A DNA stretch of 64,000 nt from Amphibacillus xylanus NBRC 15112 (GTDB lineage: Bacteria > Bacillota > Bacilli > Bacillales > Amphibacillaceae), in the NCBI RefSeq assembly GCF_000307165.1, contig NC_018704.1, forward strand, positions 744,001 to 808,000, read 5' to 3'. Made by a program: the position numbers and the translations under genes. Shown here piece by piece: positions 16,921-25,202 of this stretch. The notes below the pieces were generated by a model. The model was given only the letters and a program-made list of their open reading frames with translations. It was not told where the DNA came from and searched no databases. Every line of letters starts with the position of its first letter. Within the stretch, counting starts at the first letter, position 1.

Positions 16921-18144
16921 TTATTTGGCATTTTCATAACGGCTATCTAAGTAGTCAACGATATGAATTAAGTAGCCTTCAATTGTTTGAGGCTGCTTAA
17001 CTGCTGAGCCCCATTCTGGTAAACCATGGTGGCATAAAATACAGTGACTAATTTGATGAACAGCATCGATATCTAGTGAAATGTTAAATTGCTCTAGTAG
17101 CTTGCTGAATAGTAAAAATCCATATGGAATATGGCCAATCATAACACCAAGCGGATCCATACTGATACCAGCTTGTTTACGAGTTTCTAAGCTTTCGCGA
17201 TTTGCTGTTGGGAAAAGTACTTCAAATGCTTTATGTGATAATCCTGCATGGTCATATTCAAGTATTTTTCCAAGATCATGAAACAAAATTGACACAATTA
17301 AAATATTGTAATCAGGGCTTTGGTCTTTAAAATTCATTGCCCCAGTAGTCATCGTATAGAGATGGTCGATTGTTTGATTCCATGTTGATGCGTAATTAAG
17401 TGGCTCATTATTTTTATATGCAAGGTAAAGATCTTTTTTATAGCTTTTTTCAACTAGGTTAATCAATGTAATAACTGCTTCGATATGTCCTTTTTGTTCA
17501 TTGAGAATATAACGTGCAATTCGCATTAATCCGACAGTATGCTTTAGTAGTCCGCCTAAGTAGTTATGGTGATGTCCTTTTGCTGCAGGAGCGATACTAA
17601 AGTCAGACCAGAAAAGAAAGAGTGTTTCTTTAGCTAAGGTTGAATAAGGCTCATCTAACTGATCAAGGTAGCTATATAATTCAATTGTTAAATGATTGTA
17701 ATCTTCATCTGTGTAAGGAAGTAATGAAAATGGATTAATTTTCTCATCAACAGGTGTAAGACGATTAATAGTTAGTGATTTTTGATTGTTATAGTCATCA
17801 ACGATTGCTTCAACATCAAATACTGAATACTCTTCAAGTAGTGGTAGGACACGGTTAATCATGCCCTGATTGTCCCACATTTTCGCTTGAATCATCCCAG
17901 CATTGTTACTAAACGAGAGTCTGAGAAAATTCTTATTTGTCCGAGTGAGTCGCACTTCATAATCATTTAATAGTAAGCGTTGTTTAACCTGATTCCCAGC
18001 AGTTTGATCATCAATTGAGAAAACATTCTGCCCGCTCGGTAATTCAGGAGCAGGAAAACGTTGTTGTATATAATCTATTTCTTCTTCATTCATTTCAATT
18101 TCGATCGGTATTTGTCCAAAAAAATAATTGGATTCCAATTTCAT
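16921..18144 (-). CDS. yhaM: 3'-5' exoribonuclease YhaM, long form
   Basis: A 407-residue protein with an OB-fold-like part (FLRLSFSNNAGMIQAKMWD, about residues 92-110) and an HD phosphohydrolase domain: HHHNYLGGLLKHT, then ILFHDLGKILEYD and CILCHHGLPEWGS. It matches YhaM, a single-strand 3'-5' exoribonuclease, but Bacillus subtilis YhaM is about 314 residues. The extra 80 or so residues are at the N-terminus, and their only clear feature is an acidic, low-complexity start. AGGAGCGAG precedes the ATG. It is convergent with yhaN. Confidence 0.85.
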   Translation of the reverse strand: MKLESNYFFGQIPIEIEMNEEEIDYIQQRFPAPELPSGQNVFSIDDQTAGNQVKQRLLLNDYEVRLTRTNKNFLRLSFSNNAGMIQAKMWDNQGMINRVLPLLEEYSVFDVEAIVDDYNNQKSLTINRLTPVDEKINPFSLLPYTDEDYNHLTIELYSYLDQLDEPYSTLAKETLFLFWSDFSIAPAAKGHHHNYLGGLLKHTVGLMRIARYILNEQKGHIEAVITLINLVEKSYKKDLYLAYKNNEPLNYASTWNQTIDHLYTMTTGAMNFKDQSPDYNILIVSILFHDLGKILEYDHAGLSHKAFEVLFPTANRESLETRKQAGISMDPLGVMIGHIPYGFLLFSKLLEQFNISLDIDAVHQISHCILCHHGLPEWGSAVKQPQTIEGYLIHIVDYLDSRYENAK

Positions 18145-18223
18145 TTCTCTCGCTCCTTAGAAGGTATTTATTAAATTTATTGTAACGTAGATTGAAGTAA
18201 AATCCTATTGAAAATAAAATGTG

Positions 18224-18258
18224 AAAAAGCATATCGGTTTTCACCAATATGCTTTTGA
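18224..18258 (-). terminator. terminator after prsA
   Basis: AAAAGCATAT and ATATGCTTTT pair around a loop just past the prsA stop codon; a T-run follows on the minus strand. Confidence 0.7.
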
Positions 18259-18265
18259 CTTGTTA

Positions 18266-19147
18266 TTATTGATCTAACTCTGGGATGTCCTCAAATGTAA
18301 ATAAGTCTTCAAATTCTTTAATGTTGACTTTAATGTTTGCACCTTCAAGTAATGATTGCATTTTTGTCATTGCAACTGTTTCATCTACTTTTGGTAAGGC
18401 AATTTCAGTTCTTAATTGTGCTTTCATGTCTTCAAATGAACCGATTTCTCTTTCTGTATCACGAATGTCAGTTACTTTAATAATATGCCAACCATGAGTA
18501 GACTCTACTGGTTTACTGATTTCATCTACAGCTAATTCATAAGCTACATCTTCAAACTCTTTAACCATGTCTCCTGCTGTGAAGTAGCCTAGCGAACCGT
18601 TATCTGCTGCTGAGCCGGGATCTCTAGAATGCTCACTAGCTAGGTCACCAAAGTCTGCGCCATCCATTAATTGGTCATATAGATCATTTGCAAGGTCTTC
18701 ATCTGTAACTAAGATGTGACTTGCTTCAATTTCTTTGAAAAGACGATCATAACGTAATTGAATTTCATCATCTGAAACTTCAATATCTTCAGTAACAGCT
18801 TGTTGCTCAAGTAAGTGTAATCTTAATGTTGCGCGATAATCATCTTCAGAAGCAAATCCGTATTGTTGAAGAACCATTTCAAATTGCTCGCCATACTGAT
18901 CTCTCATTGCGTTAACTTGTTCATCAACTTGCTCATCATCAACTTCATATTTATCCTCAAGTATCGATGCGTAAACTAAACTATGTAAAACACTTTCACC
19001 ACTCGCTGCTTTTAATTCTTCGTAAAACTCTTCTTTAGTTATATTTCCTTGATCCATTTCAACAACTACTTCTGGGTCAGCTTTTGAACATGCTGATAAT
19101 CCGATAATTGCTGCTGAAATTGTTGCTACGATAGCTAATTTCTTCAT
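18266..19147 (-). CDS. prsA: foldase lipoprotein PrsA
   Basis: A 293-residue lipoprotein: a signal peptide ending in the lipobox LSAC (residues 17-20), an N-terminal chaperone-like part, a parvulin peptidyl-prolyl isomerase domain (ASHILVTDEDLA through HGWHIIKV, about residues 145-235) and an acidic tail. It folds exported proteins outside the membrane. The start is the ATG 9 bases after GGGAGTG; an upstream in-frame ATG lacks a site. Its position after yhaM matches Bacillus. The small gene yhaL, found between them in Bacillus subtilis, is not seen. Confidence 0.95.
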   Translation of the reverse strand: MKKLAIVATISAAIIGLSACSKADPEVVVEMDQGNITKEEFYEELKAASGESVLHSLVYASILEDKYEVDDEQVDEQVNAMRDQYGEQFEMVLQQYGFASEDDYRATLRLHLLEQQAVTEDIEVSDDEIQLRYDRLFKEIEASHILVTDEDLANDLYDQLMDGADFGDLASEHSRDPGSAADNGSLGYFTAGDMVKEFEDVAYELAVDEISKPVESTHGWHIIKVTDIRDTEREIGSFEDMKAQLRTEIALPKVDETVAMTKMQSLLEGANIKVNIKEFEDLFTFEDIPELDQ

Positions 19148-19340
19148 ATAGTTACACTCCCATTTACTCAAGACTATTAAGTCTAATTATTTTTCTCAAA
19201 TGTTAATATAACATAGATTTAGCAAAAATAAATCATTTAAAGTAAAATTCCACTCTTTTTACTAATAATCGTTAAAAAGCCCATGCCCTTTCTTAATTGG
19301 GGCATAACATATTAATGTAATAATGAAGGAGGTATGAAAA

Positions 19341-19433
19341 ATGAGTCATAAAGGTAAGCACGGTTATGGTGGTTTTGCTTTTATCGTCGTTTTATTTATC
19401 CTGTTAGTAATTGTTGGAGCAGCTTGGGTATAA
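19341..19433 (+). CDS. YjcZ-family micropeptide
   Basis: A 30-residue peptide, MSHKGKHGYGGFAF followed by IVVLFILLVIVGAAWV, with AAGGAGGT 9 bases before the ATG. A glycine/tyrosine-rich head and a single C-terminal membrane span define the YjcZ family of Bacillaceae micropeptides, some of which are made during sporulation. It is a monocistronic gene followed by a terminator. Confidence 0.85.
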   Translation: MSHKGKHGYGGFAFIVVLFILLVIVGAAWV

Positions 19434-19508
19434 AATTAATTTAAATCAAGTAATTGTTTAATATTGTAGGAATTGTCACAAATGAATAATAAAAGCAAGT
19501 CATCAAGA

Positions 19509-19552
19509 AGCTGATCCTCTAAAAAAAAATTTAAAGGATCAGCTTTTAATTT
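19509..19552 (+). terminator. rho-independent terminator
   Basis: AAGCTGATCCT and AGGATCAGCTT form an 11-bp stem around an A-rich loop, with T bases after it. Confidence 0.85.
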
Positions 19553-19593
19553 ACTTACCGCTTAATTATGATCAACTAGATCCAGCAAGACTT

Positions 19594-19851
19594 TTAGTTG
19601 TAATTATTTTGATGCATATGAATTGAAAAATTAATATTTCTTTGATAAGGATGATCTTTAGATTTGTAGCTATCAAGTGAATCCTTAAGGTCAATAGAAA
19701 CCCCGTTAAGTAATTTTAATCCTTCTTTTGACTTGTTAATAATTTACTCAGAGATTGCTTGTCTAGATTTTGGTTCAATTGACAAGACGACCGACGCACT
19801 TACGACCCCACCTACTAATACCCCGAGTAACGCTGATTTACTTATAGTCAT
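19594..19851 (-). pseudogene. YtxH-domain protein with in-frame stop
   Basis: A paralogue of the yhaH-type gene 180 bases upstream on the same strand. It begins MTISKSALLGVLVGGVVSAS after GGGAGAG. It lost about 25 residues in the middle, and at SE*IINKSKEGLKLLNGV a TAA replaces the CAA of SEQIINTSKEAAKLIKEL. The frame is otherwise open to 19594. A single nonsense mutation plus an internal deletion points to recent loss of a redundant envelope protein; the 35-residue N-terminal span could still be made. Confidence 0.75.
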
Positions 19852-20001
19852 TTAGATTCTCTCCCTATTTGTTTTTCATAGATAATAACTTAAAAACACT
19901 GCTACTATACAATGCTTATTTTCTTAAGAATATCACTATTTACAGATGGACTGAATCGTTTTATAGAAAATTTGTAATCGCTTTATGAACAAATAAGAAA
20001 A

Positions 20002-20024
20002 GGGCTTTATTAAAAAAGCCCAAT
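20002..20024 (-). terminator. terminator after yhaH
   Basis: GGGCTTT and AAAGCCC form a short stem just past the yhaH stop, with T-rich sequence on the minus strand. Confidence 0.7.
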
Positions 20025-20034
20025 CTACAGCTAT

Positions 20035-20403
20035 TTACTTTGATTCAATTGTTTTTGTTTGGTTTTCTAATTCATTAAGTCGTTCTTCAATTTGTTTTAA
20101 ATAAGATTTAATATTTTCTTGATGTGGCTTAATTGTTTCTTGCCAACTTTCAAGTGAATCTTTCACATCTATCGAAAGTTCTTTAATTAGTTTCGCAGCT
20201 TCTTTAGATGTGTTAATAATTTGTTCTGATAACTCTTTACCATTTTCTTTAACATGTTCAAATGAATCCTTTAATTCTGTAGCTTGTTTTTTCAAATCTG
20301 CACGTGTCTCTTTACCAGACTTAGGTGCATTCAAAAGAGCGATTGCTCCACTTATAATACCACCAGCTAGAAAACCTAGTAATAATGATTTGCCCTTAGC
20401 CAT
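20035..20403 (-). CDS. yhaH: YtxH-domain general stress-type protein YhaH
   Basis: A 122-residue protein: a short N-terminus, a glycine-rich hydrophobic segment (SLLLGFLAGGIISGAIALL, about residues 5-23), the APKSGKETR motif of the YtxH family and an amphipathic coiled coil to the end. Family members are membrane-anchored and often stress-induced; the exact role is unknown. The location between prsA and trpP agrees with Bacillus yhaH, although scoC (hpr), which neighbours it there, is absent here. Confidence 0.8.
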   Translation of the reverse strand: MAKGKSLLLGFLAGGIISGAIALLNAPKSGKETRADLKKQATELKDSFEHVKENGKELSEQIINTSKEAAKLIKELSIDVKDSLESWQETIKPHQENIKSYLKQIEERLNELENQTKTIESK

Positions 20404-20687
20404 CGTTTACACTCCTTTCTACTTACTGCTACTTACTATTATCTTCTCTTTATTTCGTTCAGTCAAACATCAAAAAATAAAATCCAATATAATTTTCTCG
20501 AAGTAGATAACTGTTTTTTCTAGACGTCTAAACTAAGTTTATAATTTCCTCTTTAGGATCAAGTATTCACAATAGATGATAAGCTTCATCCGCGGTGAGC
20601 AAGTTGTATCTTTATTAAAACTAAGATAAATTTATTCTCGACTAATTATAAAACATACCAATACTATTTGACATTGAACCAAATTAA
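20404..20687. other. intergenic region upstream of yhaH
   Basis: About 280 AT-rich bases. The yhaH promoter should lie in the right-hand half of the first 60 bases, but I cannot fix it. No open frame or hairpin of note was found. Confidence 0.4.
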
Positions 20688-20722
20688 AAAGCATCCACCA
20701 GTTAAACAGTGGATGCTTATTT
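20688..20722 (-). terminator. terminator after trpP
   Basis: AAGCATCCAC and GTGGATGCTT form a 10-bp stem directly past the trpP stop codon. Confidence 0.85.
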
Positions 20723-20731
20723 ATTGATATA

Positions 20732-21250
20732 TTATGCAAATTCAAAGTTTGATCTTTTCATGATTGATTGAATGATTGGATAGAGTATCAGTGTAAAAAT
20801 AACGTTGAATAATACGGCAGGTAATACAACTGCAACAAATAGTGCAGTAAATGCACCTTCCATTAATCCAACAACATAAAGTGCCATAATTAAAAACACT
20901 GAACCGCTCACAAGCGTACCAACCGTAACTAAGATAGGGACTGTAATCTTTTGATTTACTGCTTTAGGAATAATTAATAATAAACCAAAAAAGATAAATG
21001 CTGTAATCGGTTTTTCTACCATATTTGATATTTGACCACCTGGTGCACCTGTAGTTAGCGCTGATATGACACCTGTAGCCAGACTCACGACAATAACGTA
21101 ATTTACTTTAGGGAACAACATAATCCCTAGAAACATCATCGGCAACATAATATCAGGCTTCATTCCAAATAAAATTGGAGGTGAAATCATGTGTAAAACA
21201 GCACCGATCCCCATAAATAATGCTAATAAAATTAAATCTTTCGTTCTCAT
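20732..21250 (-). CDS. trpP: tryptophan transporter TrpP
   Basis: A 172-residue membrane protein with five to six spans, beginning MRTKDLILLALFMGIGAVLH and containing the conserved PPILFGMKPDIMLPMMF and GAPGGQISNMVEKP stretches of Bacillus TrpP (YhaG). It takes up tryptophan. I prefer the second of two ATGs: it lies 8 bases after GAGGAG, whereas the first lies 2 bases after it. The start region is embedded in a (G/U)AG repeat array, implying translational control by the tryptophan-sensing TRAP protein. Confidence 0.9.
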   Translation of the reverse strand: MRTKDLILLALFMGIGAVLHMISPPILFGMKPDIMLPMMFLGIMLFPKVNYVIVVSLATGVISALTTGAPGGQISNMVEKPITAFIFFGLLLIIPKAVNQKITVPILVTVGTLVSGSVFLIMALYVVGLMEGAFTALFVAVVLPAVLFNVIFTLILYPIIQSIMKRSNFEFA

Positions 21251-21274
21251 TCTCATCTCTCCTCAACTAAACTC
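21246..21274 (-). promoter_or_regulatory. TRAP-type (G/U)AG repeat array on trpP
   Basis: On the minus strand, GAG, TAG, GAG, GAG, GAG and GAG start at 21274, 21269, 21264, 21259, 21254 and 21248, giving spacers of 2, 2, 2, 2 and 3 bases. One more GAG lies 11 bases upstream. The array covers the ribosome binding site and start codon. In Bacillus subtilis, TRAP bound to such repeats blocks trpP translation when tryptophan is plentiful. Confidence 0.8.
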
Positions 21275-21352
21275 ATTTTAACCTCCATTTGTGCACTCAT
21301 TGCCAAATGCGAAGTTTTTTTAAGTATACCATATTAAAATTAAAAGTAAATA

Positions 21353-21781
21353 CTAAATATTCTGAACAATTGTTTCTGCAATATTTGACAGGTCTTCCTT
21401 GGTATAATCATCATTATGTGTAACCCAATTTTGTGAGAAGCCGTCCGTTTCATCATATCTTGGAATTAAATGTAGATGTAAATGAAATACTGATTGACCA
21501 GCAGCTTCACCAGTATTACTCAGAATATTAATGCCTTTTGGATTAAAGCTCTTTTCAATTGCCTGAGCTATTTTAGGTACACGAGCAAATAACTGACTTG
21601 CGATTTCGTCACTAGTTTCATAAATATCTTTCACATGAGCTTTTGGTATCACTAGAGTATGACCTTTTGTTACCTGACTAATATCAAGAAATGCAAAGAC
21701 ATGCTCATCCTCATAAACTTTCGCAGACGGGATCTCGCCAGCGATAATTTTACAAAAAATACAGTTGTGATCAGCTGACAT
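21353..21781 (-). CDS. hit: HIT family protein Hit
   Basis: A 142-residue histidine-triad nucleotide-binding protein: CIFCKIIAGEIPSAKVYED near the start and the triad HLHLHL at about residues 98-103. It hydrolyses purine nucleoside phosphoramidate-type substrates. The second ATG, 8 bases after GGAG, is preferred to the first, 3 bases after it. It is divergent from ecsA, as in Bacillus, but the 288-bp element now sits between them. Confidence 0.9.
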   Translation of the reverse strand: MSADHNCIFCKIIAGEIPSAKVYEDEHVFAFLDISQVTKGHTLVIPKAHVKDIYETSDEIASQLFARVPKIAQAIEKSFNPKGINILSNTGEAAGQSVFHLHLHLIPRYDETDGFSQNWVTHNDDYTKEDLSNIAETIVQNI

Positions 21782-21929
21782 CACATTCACTCCTTTATTA
21801 ATTTGACCCTATTTTATCATTAAAACACTCAACATAGCAAAAATACGACAATATGTCACTGTTTGCTTTCAGTCTCAATAATGGTAAAATTTATATACAT
21901 AACTGACATTCACACATTATTTGATATTT

Positions 21930-22217
21930 GAGTCAATTTCATAATACAAAAATCTAGTTAAGAACACGAACAATTACAAATAAAAATACAATATCATACG
22001 TAAATAAAGAAGCCTAATCAAGTGATTAGAACGGCAGGCGGCGACTCCAGCGGGAACAATCGTGTCCGAAGATCCAGTGATAAAAGCTTGGAAAGCTTTT
22101 ATCAATTAGCTGAGGCCGATCCCGCGGAAAGCGTCCGCCTAGAGTGGAAATCACCGCGTCACCTGTAACCCAATTGTTCGTGTTTTATAGCCAATTAAGT
22201 CATTATGAAATTCATTC
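21930..22217 (-). mobile_element. 288-bp MITE-like element, copy 1
   Basis: Bounded by GAGTCAATTTCATAAT and, at the other end, ATTATGAAATTCATTC: 16-bp inverted repeats with two mismatches. It is flanked by ATTT on both sides (21926-21929 and 22218-22221), a 4-bp target duplication. The inside is GC-richer than its surroundings, holds a perfect hairpin (GATAAAAGCTTGG and the complementary AAGCTTTTATC) and encodes no protein. It is in the opposite orientation to the copies at 44584 and 61795 and occupies the ecsA upstream region. Confidence 0.9.
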
Positions 22218-22260
22218 ATTTAGCAAAAATTTGTTTAACCAAGTATGAGGAGGGGACGGT

Positions 22261-22995
22261 ATGTCCGACTTATTACAGATAGAAAATTTAACTGGTGGCT
22301 ATACACATAAAAATGTTCTTCATGGTATTTCTTTTGACGTTAAGCCTGGTGAAATTGTAGGCTTAATCGGCTTAAATGGTGCCGGGAAAAGTACTACAAT
22401 TAAACACATTATTGGACTAATGGAACCACGTACAGGCAATATCACGTTATCAGGCTATACGAATCAATCAGATACAGAGCTTTTTCGCAAACAATTTGGT
22501 TACATACCTGAAACACCATTACTATATGAAGAGTTAAATTTATATGAACATCTAAAATTGACCGCCATGGCTTATGACCTAGATCAAAAGACTTTTGATG
22601 AACGATTACCTAAACTATTAAAAATGTTTCGTTTAGAAAAACAAATAAATTATTTCCCAGTTCACTTTTCTAAAGGGATGAAGCAAAAGGTGATGATTAT
22701 GTGTGCGTTCTTAATTGACCCACCGTTGTATATCATTGATGAACCTTTTGTTGGATTAGACCCATTAGCGATTCAGGCACTGTTAGATCGGATCATAGAA
22801 GCAAAAGAACGTGGTGCAGGCATTTTAATGTCTACACATATTTTAGCAACAGCAGAGCGTTATTGTGATCGATTTGTGATTTTACATGAGGGTGATATAA
22901 GGGCATCTGGAACAATTGATGAATTAAGACAGCAATTTAATATGCCAACGAGTACATTAGACGATCTCTATTTGCAACTGACAAAGGAAGGTTAA
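22261..22995 (+). CDS. ecsA: ABC transporter ATPase EcsA
   Basis: A 244-residue ATPase with Walker A GLNGAGKST, signature-like FSKGMKQK, Walker B PLYIIDEPFVGLDP and H-loop MSTHI. Order and length match Bacillus ecsA, next to hit and ecsB. In Bacillus, EcsAB affects secretion, regulated intramembrane proteolysis by RasP and competence. GAGGAGGGG precedes the ATG. The upstream 288-bp element ends 43 bases before the start, so transcription may begin inside or near it. Confidence 0.9.
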   Translation: MSDLLQIENLTGGYTHKNVLHGISFDVKPGEIVGLIGLNGAGKSTTIKHIIGLMEPRTGNITLSGYTNQSDTELFRKQFGYIPETPLLYEELNLYEHLKLTAMAYDLDQKTFDERLPKLLKMFRLEKQINYFPVHFSKGMKQKVMIMCAFLIDPPLYIIDEPFVGLDPLAIQALLDRIIEAKERGAGILMSTHILATAERYCDRFVILHEGDIRASGTIDELRQQFNMPTSTLDDLYLQLTKEG

Positions 22996-22998
22996 GCA

Positions 22999-24201
22999 AT
23001 GATGGATAGTAAAAAACTATTTAAGGAGCGATTTAGCGCCCATGTTAAAGAAACGATTCGTTATCTTCAATTTATTTTAAATGGTCACTTGGCGATTGCG
23101 ATTCTATTTTTGATCGGGGCGGGGGCTGTTTTTTATCAACAATTGTTAAATCAACTACCAGAGAACTTTCCAACGGATTGGATAGTGAGTGGTTTGTTTG
23201 CACTTGTTGCCCTTTATAACCCGATTCAAAACTTATTAAAAGAAGCTGATTTAGTCTTTTTATTTCCAGCAGAAAAAAAGTTAACTCAATATTTTAATTT
23301 CACTCTGTTGTATAGTTTTATCACACAGCTTTATTTAGTTGCGATTGTAGTTGCAGCTTTAGCCCCACTTTATCAAGCGAGTAGGTTAGCTCAAAGCTAC
23401 CTTGTCATCATATTTATGTTAGTCTTTTTTAAAGGATGGCATTTTTTACTGAATTGGTGGTTGTTGCGTGTAAGAGATAAGGCGATACACCGAATTGGAA
23501 AATTGACGCGCCTAATCCTGCAGTTATTTATTTTTTATAGCTATATGAATGGACAAGTTTTATTAGCAAGCATATTAACTGTTGGTTTGTTTGCGCTATT
23601 TGCTTATTTCTATTATTATAGTCATCGATTTGCCTTAGCGTGGGATCAATTAGTTGCAAAAGACCAGCAACGAATGCAAAGCTTTTACCGACTGGCAAGT
23701 ATGTTTACTGATGTACCACAGTTTAAATTATCAATTAAAAAACGTCGTTTATTAGTTGCTTGGATGACAAAGAGAATTAGCTTTAAGCAGGAAAATAGTT
23801 ATTCGTTTTTATATCGGATTACATTTGTTAGATCTGCTGATTATTTTGGTTTATATTTTCGACTAACACTCATTGGTTCTGTGTTACTTGCTTATTTTGA
23901 CCATATCATTATAATACTTATAGTTAATGTTCTCTTTCTATTTGTTACAGGGATTCAATTGATACCGCTATGGTATCACCATAGAACTCAGGTTTTGGGG
24001 AGTTTATATCCGATTAAAGTAATCGATAGAGAACGTTCGCTTATCAAGTTAATTGAACAGCTACTCATACTACAGCTACTAATCTTTACTATCATTAGCC
24101 TATTGACGTCAGATCTCTGGCAAGCTGGCTCTGTGTTATTAGTAGGCGTTGTGTTTGTCGTGGGATTTGCGCGAATCTATGTTAGGAAAAAGATCAATTG
24201 A
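22999..24201 (+). CDS. ecsB: ABC transporter membrane protein EcsB
   Basis: A 400-residue protein with about eight membrane spans in two groups and a basic cytoplasmic linker around residues 215-260. Its start lies 3 bases after the ecsA stop, with AAGGAAGG in the ecsA end as binding site. It resembles EcsB, the membrane partner of EcsA. The third gene, ecsC, of Bacillus is not present; a terminator follows at once. Confidence 0.9.
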   Translation: MMDSKKLFKERFSAHVKETIRYLQFILNGHLAIAILFLIGAGAVFYQQLLNQLPENFPTDWIVSGLFALVALYNPIQNLLKEADLVFLFPAEKKLTQYFNFTLLYSFITQLYLVAIVVAALAPLYQASRLAQSYLVIIFMLVFFKGWHFLLNWWLLRVRDKAIHRIGKLTRLILQLFIFYSYMNGQVLLASILTVGLFALFAYFYYYSHRFALAWDQLVAKDQQRMQSFYRLASMFTDVPQFKLSIKKRRLLVAWMTKRISFKQENSYSFLYRITFVRSADYFGLYFRLTLIGSVLLAYFDHIIIILIVNVLFLFVTGIQLIPLWYHHRTQVLGSLYPIKVIDRERSLIKLIEQLLILQLLIFTIISLLTSDLWQAGSVLLVGVVFVVGFARIYVRKKIN

Positions 24202-24208
24202 ATGATTA

Positions 24209-24250
24209 TAGAGATTCACAAATACTTATCTGTTTTTGTGAATCTTTTTT
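24209..24250 (+). terminator. terminator after ecsB
   Basis: AGATTCACAAA pairs with TTTGTGAATCT, followed by TTTTTT. Confidence 0.9.
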
Positions 24251-24372
24251 AATACATTAAAGGTGTGAGATGAATTATGATACATTAGTTCAACACCTAA
24301 AGTAATAGAAACTCATACTTAAGACTGAGATAAAACCATGCTCTAGATTGTGTCGGTTATTTTTTTATTCAG

Positions 24373-24378
24373 TATAAT
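24373..24378 (+). promoter_or_regulatory. -10 element of the lia operon
   Basis: TATAAT 51 bases before liaF in an AT-rich region. The -35 region is not a clear match, in keeping with an operon switched on by its own regulator (LiaR); I could not identify the LiaR site. Confidence 0.35.
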
Positions 24379-24429
24379 AGAATTAAGAATAAAATTAGAC
24401 TAGAAAACTATAAATAGAAAGGGTGATTG

Positions 24430-25194
24430 ATGATGGGAAGTCGTTTTTTTCGTAGTTTATTTGCGATAGCGATTGTTTTATTAGGAGTTATTCTTGTCTT
24501 AGAAAATCTTGATCTCGTAGAATGGACAATAGGTGATTGGTGGCCTTATATTTATCCAAGCTTCTTCATTTTGGTCGGGTTAAAATGGTTATATAAAGCC
24601 TTTAAAGGATTAAATGGTATTTGGGTACCGCTATTTTTAATTATCTTTGGTTCATTGTTGTTACTTGATCAATTTAATTATATAATATTTGAATTTTGGG
24701 ATGTCTATAAACTTTGGCCAATGGTATTGGTATTTATTGGTTTAAGCTATTTAGGTATTCCGCGAAAAAGACAGATGAAGATTTTTTATGAATCAAATGA
24801 TCCTGAATTGAATACGAATAAAGATGGAGAAAAAGAACGTGTCATTTTTGGTGATTATGATTACAGTAAAACAAATTGGAAAGTAGAGCCAACGAATATT
24901 TGGAACGTTGTTGGTGACCATACAATGGATTTTACAAAAGCATTTATTCCTGATCAGGATACGCCAATTACAATTCATGGTTTAGCAGGCGATATAAATA
25001 TTATTTTACCGCATCATGTCGATTTCTCGGTTCGTGCGACAGTGCATGCTGGTGAGGTTGTTGTCATTGATCAAACATCTCAAGGAATTAATCGCACATT
25101 AATCTATGAAACAGAAGGTTATGAGCAAGCAACACGTAAGTTAACATTTAATTTAAAATTAAATGCTGGTTCTATCAGGGTTGATCGAATTTAA
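24430..25194 (+). CDS. liaF: LiaF, inhibitor of the LiaRS system
   Basis: A 254-residue membrane protein with four N-terminal spans (about residues 5-105) and a C-terminal beta-rich domain (KVEPTNIWNVVGDHTMDF and onward) of the LiaF/DUF2154 family. It keeps the kinase LiaS inactive until cell-wall stress. ATG is repeated (24430, 24433); either could be used after AAAGGGTG. First gene of liaF-liaS-liaR. Confidence 0.9.
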   Translation: MMGSRFFRSLFAIAIVLLGVILVLENLDLVEWTIGDWWPYIYPSFFILVGLKWLYKAFKGLNGIWVPLFLIIFGSLLLLDQFNYIIFEFWDVYKLWPMVLVFIGLSYLGIPRKRQMKIFYESNDPELNTNKDGEKERVIFGDYDYSKTNWKVEPTNIWNVVGDHTMDFTKAFIPDQDTPITIHGLAGDINIILPHHVDFSVRATVHAGEVVVIDQTSQGINRTLIYETEGYEQATRKLTFNLKLNAGSIRVDRI

Positions 25195-25202
25195 GGAAGG
25201 TG

